Shown here piece by piece: positions 7,848 to 16,076 of a stretch of 33,398 nucleotides of DNA (its first letter is position 1; every line of letters starts with the position of its first letter). The translations under genes and the position numbers were made by a program. Source of the DNA: Bacteroidetes bacterium HGW-Bacteroidetes-1 (GTDB taxonomy: Bacteria > Bacteroidota > Bacteroidia > Bacteroidales > F082); NCBI GenBank assembly GCA_002842755.1, contig PHDU01000036.1:1-33398 (forward strand), given 5' to 3'. The notes below the pieces were generated by a model. It was given only the letters and a program-made list of their open reading frames with translations, was not told the origin of the DNA and searched no databases.

Positions 7848-10076
7848 TCAACGTACTACAGTCTCATCAACAAACACCCATGAACCACCTCCAGCCGAAG
7901 GATGCCAGTCGAACAGCTGCTTTGTGCCCACAATTTCGAATTTTACAAAACGATATTTTTTATTACCAGGGTTAAAACTAAACAGCTTGCTCACCTCTTC
8001 ATGCCGCTGATCGCCTTCAAGTGTTTGCACTTCAATTAATTCATAATGAATGCCATTCATCGATACCAGGCAGCTGACTGATTTGGGATGCAGTATCCAG
8101 CTTTTTGGGTCGTATAGCGTACTGATCTCTATCGTATGGCCATCAGCAAGACTTCCGAGGTCGAGAACAAGTGAAAAATCCAGGGCTTCCCAACCCAGCC
8201 AATGCACCTTAAAGTCGTTGGCCCCGCGCACACCATTTGTGAGCAAAGCCAGGTCGCCCGCACTATATTTGTCAGTTGGCAATGGCTGGGCAATAACCGG
8301 CTTGCGGAAAGCGAGATTGCCCTTCACCTGCACATCGATAAAGCGTTTTGTGGACTGGTAATACTGTTCAATGGTAAGGCCCGACTCATTTACAAAAGCA
8401 GCATCGGCTTCCATACCTGTTTGATAAAACTGTTCGAGCGTTTGAAGCATCAGTTGGTTCAAAACAAAATCACCCCCCTCATCCCGATACCAGCCCCGTG
8501 GCCCAAACATATCCGCTTTGCCAATTTCCATCATGGCATACTGCAAGGCCATGCGGGCGGTGCGCACATGAAGCTCAAAAGGAGGCAGGTCGGCTACTGT
8601 TTGTGTTGCCTCATCAAAATAGTGGTTGTAAGCCTTCATATTGGCAACTGAAAGAAACGTATGATGGTGATTGGTTGGTGGCTCGTAAATATCGAGCCAT
8701 TCGCCTGAGGTCAGAATTTCATGCTGCATCTGATCCATATATTTCCTGATCCAAGTGGCAGCAGGACCATAATGACCTTCGAGAAATTCGTTGGTAATGG
8801 CCTGTGCATCCGCATCGGGATTCCACAAAAGCTTGGCAATGAGGTAAGATTTAAGTTCCGAAAACGCATGTCCCACACCCGTATTCGACTGTTGGTAATG
8901 CTCTTTCACTTGATTCCCTACAAAAAGCTGGATGTTGGGTTGTAAGGTTTGCAGATTAGGAAATGGACTGATATGGTGATTGAAGTTCACGGTATAGTCC
9001 CAAAGGAAAATGTGGTTGCTGATCCTGCCCCAATTCTCCAAATCTTTTAAAAAAGAAATGCTTCTTGCATCTCTGTCGATGGGCTGGCTGCGGTTTAGTT
9101 CGATGGTGCAAAGCATAATTTGCACATTGTCAATTGGTTTTGTTTTGGCAGGTGCTTGTCGGCTGTACTGATAGGCCAGTGTGGAGATAACCTTATCGGG
9201 GAAGTTTGCGGCCACACGGTTTACAAAATGGATAATTGGCCCAGCAGCGGTGCCTTCCTCTTCAATGATTTGGAGACAGTTCGCACACCGGCAATGGGAA
9301 AAATTGTCGTCTTGGCTTACCGACCAAAATAACTTTTCGGGCTGAAGCTTCATTTCCTTTTCGAGTTTTTCCACCGTCAGCCAGAATACATCTTCGTTGG
9401 TCAGGCATAGTTGGTCGATGATGCGTTTGCCGCTCATATAGGCAAAATATTCGGGCTTCGAACTGAAATACTCCTGCCATGGGATGAGTTTGTGAAAGGT
9501 GTGTACAAAATAGCCCTCAGCAAACATATCCGAAATCAAGTGAAGACGGTGAAAATCCCTGTAGTTTGCATCTTGTGCAAAATGTCCGTTGATATTGCGG
9601 TATGTATTGGGAGATGAATCGCTTATATCCAAATCTGGCAGGATTATTTTTTGTGATTGAGGTATAACCACATGGGTTGGGCTGTAGTAGCTTACACCGA
9701 GGTAATGCTCAAGTAATTCGCTAACGCCGTAGATGCAGCCCCTGTTTTTGCCGCCCTGGATGAATAGGTTGTTTTCGCTTGTGAAAAGCCTGTATGAATC
9801 GCCCTCAGCTATTTCGTCTGTTTTTGAGATATAAATGGCAGGTGATGTTGAGGGTCTATCGGTGGAGTTTATCGATAAAGAACAGCCCGATATTTTGTCC
9901 ACATGTAGCTGTAGAAATTCAGCTGCACGCACTTCTTCGGCGGAGGCTTGTTCTGGAATGATGATGGTGTAATCACTTTTTCCACCCTGAACCAGTTGGA
10001 TGCTTCCTTTTTGATTGGCAGAGCAAGCGGCACAGAAAACAAGCAGGGCGAGGATCTGAAGAATTTTATTTATCAT
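7848..10076 (-). CDS. DUF4838 glycoside-hydrolase-like lipoprotein with C-terminal CBM-like domain
   Basis: 742 residues. The N-terminus is a lipoprotein signal ending LLVFCAACSANQ, so the protein is predicted to be anchored in the envelope. Residues about 30-145 form an alpha-glucuronidase/hexosaminidase-type N-terminal domain (AAEFLQLHVDKISG, then IYGVSELLEHYLGV). Residues about 160-460 are the DUF4838 barrel, with DDNFSHCRCANC and LWDYTVNFNHH. The last ~130 residues resemble a discoidin/F5-8C carbohydrate-binding module (VLDLGSLADGHTIEISTLYD). It is probably a polysaccharide-degrading enzyme, but the substrate is undefined. Its start overlaps the stop of an upstream relic by ATGA, and a GH3 relic follows, so this is the only intact gene of a former polysaccharide locus. 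The DNA is visibly more GC-rich than its neighbours. Confidence 0.85.
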   Translation of the reverse strand: MINKILQILALLVFCAACSANQKGSIQLVQGGKSDYTIIIPEQASAEEVRAAEFLQLHVDKISGCSLSINSTDRPSTSPAIYISKTDEIAEGDSYRLFTSENNLFIQGGKNRGCIYGVSELLEHYLGVSYYSPTHVVIPQSQKIILPDLDISDSSPNTYRNINGHFAQDANYRDFHRLHLISDMFAEGYFVHTFHKLIPWQEYFSSKPEYFAYMSGKRIIDQLCLTNEDVFWLTVEKLEKEMKLQPEKLFWSVSQDDNFSHCRCANCLQIIEEEGTAAGPIIHFVNRVAANFPDKVISTLAYQYSRQAPAKTKPIDNVQIMLCTIELNRSQPIDRDARSISFLKDLENWGRISNHIFLWDYTVNFNHHISPFPNLQTLQPNIQLFVGNQVKEHYQQSNTGVGHAFSELKSYLIAKLLWNPDADAQAITNEFLEGHYGPAATWIRKYMDQMQHEILTSGEWLDIYEPPTNHHHTFLSVANMKAYNHYFDEATQTVADLPPFELHVRTARMALQYAMMEIGKADMFGPRGWYRDEGGDFVLNQLMLQTLEQFYQTGMEADAAFVNESGLTIEQYYQSTKRFIDVQVKGNLAFRKPVIAQPLPTDKYSAGDLALLTNGVRGANDFKVHWLGWEALDFSLVLDLGSLADGHTIEISTLYDPKSWILHPKSVSCLVSMNGIHYELIEVQTLEGDQRHEEVSKLFSFNPGNKKYRFVKFEIVGTKQLFDWHPSAGGGSWVFVDETVVR

Positions 10077-10243
10077 GATTTAGGGATTTGGGTTGGGACA
10101 CCAACACTTTCAATTTCAGAGCGATTGGGCATCACTTTCAAGTTTGTAATCTCTGTGACATATTTCGCATTCAGATTATCTGTTTGGATCAATAGTGCTG
10201 CTAATTCGTCTGCTTCATTGAAGTCCTTTTGTTTGAATTTCAT
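10073..10243 (-). pseudogene. C-terminal relic of the gene upstream of DUF4838
   Basis: A coding-like frame of 56 residues from ATG 10243, open without a start back to 10303 (preceding TAG at 10304-10306). The sequence runs FNEADELAALLIQTDNLNAK and ends VGVPTQIPKS. Its TGA overlaps the ATG of the DUF4838 gene in an ATGA arrangement, the classic sign of translational coupling in an operon. That implies a longer gene was once here and that only its C-terminal end remains. I do not recognise the family. A genuine short gene starting at 10243 is the alternative. Confidence 0.45.
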
Positions 10244-10502
10244 ATTTAAATCACTTTCTTTTCCAGTCCATTTAGTATTCTGACTAAAAATTATACACCC
10301 ATACTATTAAAAGAAATACAAGAATTTTATAAACAACCAGATATTCAGGTGTTTCACATGTTTTATACTTCCATCCATATCCGTTATTCAAATGTACTAC
10401 ATCACTGGGAATATAGTTAATGTTTGACTACAGAATCTGGTTTTATCAAATGACAATAAGCAATAATTTGTAAAATAAATTCACCTTCAATGTTACCAGG
10501 AC
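10244..10502. other. Gap with decayed coding-like fragments
   Basis: No intact gene is visible. On the leftward strand, 10284-10427 is open for 47 codons without an ATG; it includes NNGYGWKYKTC and ends in a hydrophobic stretch. The NGYGWKY piece recalls KYGWKYRIK in the DUF3788 protein encoded just upstream, which could mean a degenerate duplicate, but the match is short. The rest is AT-rich with no terminator or promoter that I can defend. Confidence 0.3.
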
Positions 10503-10646
10503 TCAACTCACAGGCTTATAAACGACATCACATTCTGGAATATCACTGTTGTGACTTTCATCGTGTCGGTAAACATATTTTTTTTGTACATGCACCACAA
10601 TATTATCAGCAGTTAGAAAATAATGCTGTACGATTGCAGTTTCCAT
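10503..10646 (-). CDS. Small hypothetical protein, 47 residues
   Basis: An ATG at 10646, 19 bases after the DUF3788 stop, opens a 47-codon frame beginning METAIVQHYFLTADNIVVHV and ending DVVYKPVS. The composition is protein-like, with alternating hydrophobic residues and a charged middle, but there is no strong ribosome binding site and no family I recognise. It may be a real short gene cotranscribed with DUF3788, or the first part of a decayed longer gene whose remainder is the open stretch ending at 10284. Confidence 0.35.
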   Translation of the reverse strand: METAIVQHYFLTADNIVVHVQKKYVYRHDESHNSDIPECDVVYKPVS

Positions 10647-10665
10647 CTGGTTCAAATTATTATGT

Positions 10666-11088
10666 CTAATTACTTAATTTTATGTCAATTAACTGCTCAA
10701 TATCTACTATTGCCGAATCGTTTTTAACATCAATCCGAATCCCCCGGCCTTCAGCATATTTCGTTGCCTGGTTGAGTTCATTTTTGATATCATTCGATAT
10801 CTTGCTATCCATAATCTTATTTACAGCTTTATCACCGAAAACAAAGGCTACTTTAAAATATAGGTCTCTTGGCAGCAAATAAATGATTGCTCTTTTCTTG
10901 TCCTTAATCCTGTACTTCCACCCATATTTATTACCCGGATAATTCCATTCAGATAATCCGCCCGGGTACTTACTCAAAACAATATCATGAATCTTTATCC
11001 ACAGTGCATAGGCTGAGCCAAGTTTACCGGCTAAATCCTTATCAGTTGGTTTCGTTGCTTTGTCTGGAAAAATACTTGTATCATCCAT
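10666..11088 (-). CDS. DUF3788 family protein
   Basis: 140 residues, soluble. Features of DUF3788 are present: an N-terminal proline-containing segment DKATKPTDKDLAG, the LSEWNYPGNKYGWKYRIKDK block, AIIYLLPRDLYFKVAFVFG and a C-terminal EGRGIRIDV. The family is widespread in Bacteroidota and Firmicutes, usually as single genes in variable regions, with no known activity. Length and frame are normal. It sits between the NmrA-like reductase upstream (107-base gap) and a short hypothetical frame downstream, all leftward. Confidence 0.8.
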   Translation of the reverse strand: MDDTSIFPDKATKPTDKDLAGKLGSAYALWIKIHDIVLSKYPGGLSEWNYPGNKYGWKYRIKDKKRAIIYLLPRDLYFKVAFVFGDKAVNKIMDSKISNDIKNELNQATKYAEGRGIRIDVKNDSAIVDIEQLIDIKLSN

Positions 11089-11195
11089 AATTTTTCAGTT
11101 ATGCAGGTGGTTGAACTTTGTTATCAATAAGGTTCTCTTGTCAGGCAGTTGATGCTGGGTAGATAAACTCCTGATAATTGAGCGTTTGTGCTTTT

Positions 11196-12122
11196 TTATA
11201 TTTTATTTTCTTTTATTCTTTTTCGAATTTCCATTTCTAAAGTTTCAGGTTCATATTCAAATAATTCTCTCAACAATTGATGTTCCTTTGGCACATCTGC
11301 TGCCAAATCTTGCGGAAAATTATTCAACATTTTTAAACTTTTGTATAAGTATCTCACAAATGGGGCAAACGGCATTAAAATAAATGAAACAACATTAATG
11401 ATTACAAGCGGTATAGTTATATGCTTGATTTTTTTCCCGCTAATTTCACTAATTCGTTTCGCAACTTCAGGAAAAGTGAATGCTTTTGGACCGGTTAATT
11501 TTATTCTTTCCCCTTTTAAATCGTTTCGTATTGCAACTTGAGCCGTGATCTCTCCAACATCTTCTGCTGAAATTGATGGAATCGCATTGAGACCTCCGCC
11601 AGGTACTGTCATTTTTCCATTTTTTACAAAAGCAAAAAATATCTCATAAGCTGGGGCATCTCCTAATATAGTCCAATTAAAATCGGATTGAGAAATTCTG
11701 GATTCAATTTCAATTTTTATTGCTCCAAATTCTGGAATTCTTAACGCTTGCAGCAGTTGTTCTCTTATTTCGTAACCAGAAATATAAACCAATCTTGAGA
11801 TATTGGCCTTCTGGGCCTCTTCCATGATTGTCAATACAGCATCTCGCTCAATTTGCTTCATCTTTCCAATAAGTTTGTTGCTCATTGCCGAAAGACAAAT
11901 TACAATACAACTTACATTTTTAAGAGATGCTATAATCGTTTCCCTACTGGTTACGTCACCTTGGAATATCTCTACTTTTTCGCCAACAATTTTCTTAGCT
12001 GATTCATAATTTCTACTTACCACTTTTACGGATTGCCCTTTATTTACAAGTTTTTCAACCACTTTTCGTCCGTAGTAGCCAGTTCCTCCGAAAACAATTA
12101 TTTGTCCGTTATCATGTTTCAT
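11196..12122 (-). CDS. NmrA-like atypical SDR, NAD(P)-binding protein
   Basis: 308 residues. The N-terminal glycine motif GGTGYYGRKVV at 12-22 and the basic residue after the second strand (VVSRNYES) indicate an NADP-type Rossmann fold of the atypical SDR/NmrA group. The Tyr-x-x-x-Lys pair of classical SDRs is not evident: the equivalent region reads RLVYISGYEIREQ, as expected for this group. A hydrophobic stretch near residues 238-262 (IPLVIINVVSFILMPFAPFV) may lie against the membrane, as in complex I-associated NDUFA9-like members. Function is unknown. It is preceded by a possible promoter at 12143-12150. Confidence 0.8.
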   Translation of the reverse strand: MKHDNGQIIVFGGTGYYGRKVVEKLVNKGQSVKVVSRNYESAKKIVGEKVEIFQGDVTSRETIIASLKNVSCIVICLSAMSNKLIGKMKQIERDAVLTIMEEAQKANISRLVYISGYEIREQLLQALRIPEFGAIKIEIESRISQSDFNWTILGDAPAYEIFFAFVKNGKMTVPGGGLNAIPSISAEDVGEITAQVAIRNDLKGERIKLTGPKAFTFPEVAKRISEISGKKIKHITIPLVIINVVSFILMPFAPFVRYLYKSLKMLNNFPQDLAADVPKEHQLLRELFEYEPETLEMEIRKRIKENKI

Positions 12123-12142
12123 ATTGCGCTTTTCATAATCTT

Positions 12143-12150
12143 CAAAACTA
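12143..12150 (-). promoter_or_regulatory. Candidate -7 element for the NmrA-like gene
   Basis: The leftward strand has TAGTTTTG, matching TAnnTTTG, 20 bases before ATG 12122. This gives a short 5' leader similar to that inferred for tetR. No -33 TTG is seen at the right distance, so support is limited. Confidence 0.35.
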
Positions 12151-12203
12151 GCACATGTTGTTTTTTTGTCATGCTGACTAATGTTTTCCTATCATGTTGT
12201 ATA

Positions 12204-12438
12204 TCAATATAATGCAATTCCATGCTCCTCCTTGGTCAGCCCAAATTTATCAATTTGTTTTTTAAAACGCTTTAACAAATCAAGTTTTTTTTGACCTGAA
12301 AACAGATGGCCTTCAGGGCTGTGGTATGAAGATTATGATTCCAGTTGAATGTCGAATAGATTTTTTTAAAGCCTAACCTGAAACAGATGCCAGATTTTTT
12401 GACGGTTCTCTTTCGCCTGAACAATGATTTTAGGTCCT
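12204..12438 (-). pseudogene. Decayed gene relic with two internal stops
   Basis: One leftward frame from 12438 to the TGA at 12204-12206 reads like protein throughout but is interrupted by two TAA codons. Its pieces include VQAKENRQKIWHLFQ and, after the second stop, LLKRFKKQIDKFGLTKEE. The last segment resembles the start of LuxR-type helix-turn-helix domains (…FGLTxxE…), though that is only a resemblance over a few residues. The end of this relic is duplicated at 7265-7303. There is no start codon in frame. Confidence 0.35.
12224..12262 (-). repeat. 39-bp repeat copy 2 (inside decayed gene)
   Basis: This copy matches 7265-7303 at 35 of 39 positions. It lies within the decayed frame at 12204-12438. 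The two copies are direct repeats about 5.0 kb apart and bracket the GH3/DUF4838/DUF3788/NmrA segment. Confidence 0.55.
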
Positions 12439-12479
12439 TACAGGCTAAGGTTCAAAAGCGATATTGGGAAATTTGCACT

Positions 12480-12487
12480 ATCTTTGT
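12480..12487 (+). promoter_or_regulatory. Candidate -7 element for the GNAT-nitrilase gene
   Basis: TATCTTTG matches TAnnTTTG and would place transcription start near 12493, ahead of either possible start codon of the gene. The -33 region has only a poorly spaced TTG. The surrounding 12439-12628 is otherwise without features. Confidence 0.4.
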
Positions 12488-12628
12488 GCCATTGTACCAG
12501 CCCTGATCGTTAATATCACTTATTGAAAGACACTTCCATAAATTCTCAGCACAAAGATTCTTTTGGATTTAGTATATCTTCTGGTGTCCCAAAGCGCTGA
12601 TCAGATCATAAAAATTTACAGTAATAGT

Positions 12629-14152
12629 ATGCAAGACATTGAAAACATTGAACTAACCTATTTGAGGATTGAAGATTATTCTGAGCTGAAGGATATCATG
12701 ATATCGTCTTATACAACCATGCCGAATGCTTATTGGAAAGAACAGCAAATTTCAAAATTAATCTCAATTTTCCCTGAAGGACAAGTGGTTGTTAAAATCA
12801 ACGGAAGTGTTGTCGGTGCTGCGCTTTCAATCATTGTCGACTACGATAAATACCGCAACAAGCACACCTATAAGGAGGTTACTGCAAATTATACTTTTGA
12901 AAAACATACCAACGACGGAGATGTATTATATGGCGTCGACATCTTTATCAAACCTGAGTTCAGAGGTTTAAGACTTGGCAGGAGGTTGTACGACTACCGT
13001 AAGGAGTTGTGCGAGAAGCTTAATCTCAAAGGAATTGCTTTTGGAGGTAGAATCCCGGATTATCACAAATATTCCCATGAGATTTCTCCAAAAGAATATA
13101 TTGAAAAGGTACGTAGAAAAGAAATCCACGATCCTGTTCTCAACTTTCAGATAAGCAATGATTTTCATCCTGCCAAAGTTTTAAAAGGGTATCTCGAAGG
13201 CGATGCTGCATCCAATGAATATGCAGTTTTGCTGGAATGGGACAATATATATTATGAAAAGCCATCGACGAAAGCTTCTATCAAAAAGAAAATCGTTCGG
13301 TTAGGGCTTGTTCAGTGGCAGATGCGTCAATATAATAACCTGAATGAGGTTATGCAACAGGTTGAATTCTTTGTAGACGCAGTTTCCGATTATCGGTGTG
13401 ATTTCGCCCTCTTTCCCGAATTCTTCAATGCACCGCTTATGGCTGAATATAATCACCTTACTACAGCAGAAGCGATTCGTAAGTTAGCCGCATACACGAA
13501 AGAAATAATTGGTCGGTTTTCAGAATTATCTATCTCCTATAACATCAACATCATTACAGGGAGCATGCCCGAGATAATAGATGAAAAGCTTTATAACGTA
13601 GGTTACCTTTGCCGGCGCGATGGTACAAGCGAACGCTATGAAAAACTTCACGTGACTCCGGATGAGTCGAAAGTGTGGGGTTTGCAGGGAGGTTCTCAAC
13701 TGAAAGCCTTTGATACCGACTGCGGAAAAGTTGGGGTTCTGATCTGTTACGATTCTGAATTCCCTGAGCTAAGCCGCTTGCTTGCTGATGAAGGTATGGA
13801 TATTTTATTTGTCCCTTTTCTTACAGATACACAAAACGGTTTTTCAAGAGTGCGCAACTGCTCGCAGGCCAGAGCCATTGAAAACGAATGTTATGTTGCC
13901 ATTGCAGGAAGTGTGGGAAATTTACCAAAGGTGCAGAATATGGATATTCAATATGCACAATCCATGGTTTTTACACCCTGCGATTTCGCTTTTCCTACCA
14001 ACGGTATCAAAGCGGAGGCTACTCCAAACACAGAAATGATTCTTATTGCGGATGTCGATATTGATCTGCTCAGAGAATTACATGAGTTTGGAAGTGTAAG
14101 AAACCTGAAGGACAGAAGAAAAGACATCTTCGAATTAATCAGAAAAAAATAA
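12629..14152 (+). CDS. GNAT acetyltransferase-carbon/nitrogen hydrolase (nitrilase) fusion
   Basis: 507 residues from the preferred ATG 12629; an ATG at 12563 adds 22 residues that do not look like part of the fold. Residues 1-185 form a GNAT domain with the acetyl-CoA loop KPEFRGLRLGRRLYDYR. Residues about 223-507 form a nitrilase-superfamily domain with its triad in place: Glu264 (FALFPEF), Lys339 (RYEKLHV) and Cys373 (VLICYDSEFPE). The hydrolase half would cleave an amide or nitrile C-N bond, and the acetyltransferase half would modify an amine, perhaps sequential steps on one metabolite. The fusion is a known two-domain arrangement; the substrate is not assigned. A gap of 95 bases leads to the L,D-transpeptidase gene. 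Confidence 0.88.
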   Translation: MQDIENIELTYLRIEDYSELKDIMISSYTTMPNAYWKEQQISKLISIFPEGQVVVKINGSVVGAALSIIVDYDKYRNKHTYKEVTANYTFEKHTNDGDVLYGVDIFIKPEFRGLRLGRRLYDYRKELCEKLNLKGIAFGGRIPDYHKYSHEISPKEYIEKVRRKEIHDPVLNFQISNDFHPAKVLKGYLEGDAASNEYAVLLEWDNIYYEKPSTKASIKKKIVRLGLVQWQMRQYNNLNEVMQQVEFFVDAVSDYRCDFALFPEFFNAPLMAEYNHLTTAEAIRKLAAYTKEIIGRFSELSISYNINIITGSMPEIIDEKLYNVGYLCRRDGTSERYEKLHVTPDESKVWGLQGGSQLKAFDTDCGKVGVLICYDSEFPELSRLLADEGMDILFVPFLTDTQNGFSRVRNCSQARAIENECYVAIAGSVGNLPKVQNMDIQYAQSMVFTPCDFAFPTNGIKAEATPNTEMILIADVDIDLLRELHEFGSVRNLKDRRKDIFELIRKK

Positions 14153-14247
14153 CCGCCGTTGATAATTTATCGTAACAATTTTCAACTGTGAGTGGTGAAA
14201 TTCTCGTCATCGGGATAAGCAAAGTGTGCGACAGGAAGGGAAATAAA

Positions 14248-16002
14248 ATGATTGGAATGAAACAAACATTGGTAGAAGTTTATTTGATGCGGTGGATCGT
14301 ATTTTTACTGGTAGGTGCATCCGTATTTTCGTGTGACAGAATAGAAAAAGAACCGGAAAATGTGGATGACAGAATCGCTTTTGTTCGTGATAGTATAAAG
14401 GAAGTGAACGATATACGTCTCGAAGAAGCTTTCCTTGCCTCTTCCCAGAAAATCCGTCAGACGATTGAAAACCGCCAACCCGGTGAACGTTACATTGTTT
14501 TGAACACACCATTGTATTCCTCAGTTCTGTTACCAAGGCTTTATATAGAAAATGAATTCAATCCTATTTGGGTTCAACGGTATGACACTTTGGGAAAAGT
14601 TTCACAAATGATCCATTTCATCGAAAATGCAGCTTTTCACGGGCTAAATCCTGAACATTATCACCTTACAGAAATTAAGGATATATGGGAGACAATGCAA
14701 TTAGACTCAGCGATGCTTCTTGATGAAAACAAAGTGTCGAATATTGATCTGCTGCTCAGCGATGCATTTTTTATGTTAGCTTCACACCTTTATTACGGAA
14801 AAGTTGATCACGAAACCCTGGAAGCGCAATGGGGAATCAGGCGCAGCAAACCCGATCTGGCGCTCGATGAAAGTCTTCATGCGATATTGAAGCAGGGCAA
14901 TATAGAAGAGGGTTTCTTCATGTTTTACCCACCTTTTCCTGGCTATACATTTATGTATCGTGAAGCCAAACGATTAAAAGCTTTTATACAGAAAGATTTT
15001 GAGATTGATGTTGATCTTGGAAATACTATTATTAAATCAGGTGATTCATCTGTTTTTATAAAAGCAGTCAAGGATAAACTGTACTTTTTGGGACTCTATG
15101 AACCCGACACTCTACCAGCTACAAATATTTACGATGAGAAAACTGTGACAGCCATAAAAAAAATTCAGACACAGTTTGGATTCAATGCTGATGGTACAAT
15201 TGGTCGAAATGCTTTGAAAGCATTGAATATGCCTATTGAAAAACGCATAGAACAGCTCTACGTAAACATGGAGCGATTACGCTGGATGCCCGACAGTTTG
15301 GAGTCAAAACATATTTTGGTAAATATTGCTGACTTTACCCTTGATGTTTTTCAACATTCTGATACCTTGCTTTCAATGCGTACCATTGTTGGTAAAGATT
15401 ACCGCGAAACGCCTGTTTTTAGTGCCTTAATTACCTATTTGGTTTTCAGCCCATCATGGACAGTGCCTCCGACAATTATGCGCAACGATGTGTTACCCGA
15501 GGTGATTAAAAACACAAAGTATTTAAGCGAGAAAAACATGATCGCTTTTGACGCTCAGGGAAAGAAGGTTGATCCGGCTAAGGTTGATTGGAAGAAGAAC
15601 GGAATGCGTTATACCATAAGGCAGTCTCCCGGAAATCATAATGCGCTGGGCAAAGTAAAATTTATGTTTCCAAACAAGTACAATGTATATCTGCACGACA
15701 CCCCTTCAAGAAGCCTTTTCGCGCGCGATGAACGCACTTTCAGTTCAGGATGCATCCGAATTGAGAAACCATTTGATTTGGCTGTAATTCTTATGGACAA
15801 CATGCCGGAATGGACTCCGGAGCGTATTCGTCAAGCCATGAATTCAGGCAATGAAAAGACAGTAGTATTAAAAAGTCCGGCAGGCGTTTATGTATATTAT
15901 TTAACCGCCTGGGCATCATCAAATGGTGTAATTAACTACAGATCGGATATTTACAACCGCGACAAAAATGTACTGGAAGCCCTGCTGCAGAGAAAGAATT
16001 GA
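14248..16002 (+). CDS. YcbB-type L,D-transpeptidase lipoprotein
   Basis: 584 residues from ATG 14248, which has AGGAAGGG seven bases upstream; a GTG at 14188 lacks such a site. The lipoprotein signal MRWIVFLLVGASVFSC starts 13 residues in, so the enzyme is probably held at the inner face of the outer membrane or the periplasm. A long N-terminal scaffold follows, then a peptidoglycan-binding domain (FGFNADGTIGRNALKALN). The C-terminal YkuD domain has the HDTPSRSLF and FSSGCIRIEKP segments, with Cys502 as nucleophile. These enzymes make 3-3 cross-links between peptidoglycan stems or attach proteins. A second, different transpeptidase follows 74 bases later. Confidence 0.88.
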   Translation: MIGMKQTLVEVYLMRWIVFLLVGASVFSCDRIEKEPENVDDRIAFVRDSIKEVNDIRLEEAFLASSQKIRQTIENRQPGERYIVLNTPLYSSVLLPRLYIENEFNPIWVQRYDTLGKVSQMIHFIENAAFHGLNPEHYHLTEIKDIWETMQLDSAMLLDENKVSNIDLLLSDAFFMLASHLYYGKVDHETLEAQWGIRRSKPDLALDESLHAILKQGNIEEGFFMFYPPFPGYTFMYREAKRLKAFIQKDFEIDVDLGNTIIKSGDSSVFIKAVKDKLYFLGLYEPDTLPATNIYDEKTVTAIKKIQTQFGFNADGTIGRNALKALNMPIEKRIEQLYVNMERLRWMPDSLESKHILVNIADFTLDVFQHSDTLLSMRTIVGKDYRETPVFSALITYLVFSPSWTVPPTIMRNDVLPEVIKNTKYLSEKNMIAFDAQGKKVDPAKVDWKKNGMRYTIRQSPGNHNALGKVKFMFPNKYNVYLHDTPSRSLFARDERTFSSGCIRIEKPFDLAVILMDNMPEWTPERIRQAMNSGNEKTVVLKSPAGVYVYYLTAWASSNGVINYRSDIYNRDKNVLEALLQRKN

Positions 16003-16076
16003 AGTTTTGAAAATAAAATGGGATTGAAGATATTTTTTTGGTTTAAAGACCGTTTATAAATTAAAACACGCATCTA

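Noticed and set aside
8202-8651. Rightward frame of about 149 codons
   Set aside because: Lies wholly inside the DUF4838 gene on the opposite strand; open only because of that gene's richer GC content and codon pattern.
7265-12262. Repeat pair as integron attC sites or IS ends
   Set aside because: The blocks lack paired RYYYAAC/GTTRRRY cores and are direct, not inverted; they read as coding relics instead.
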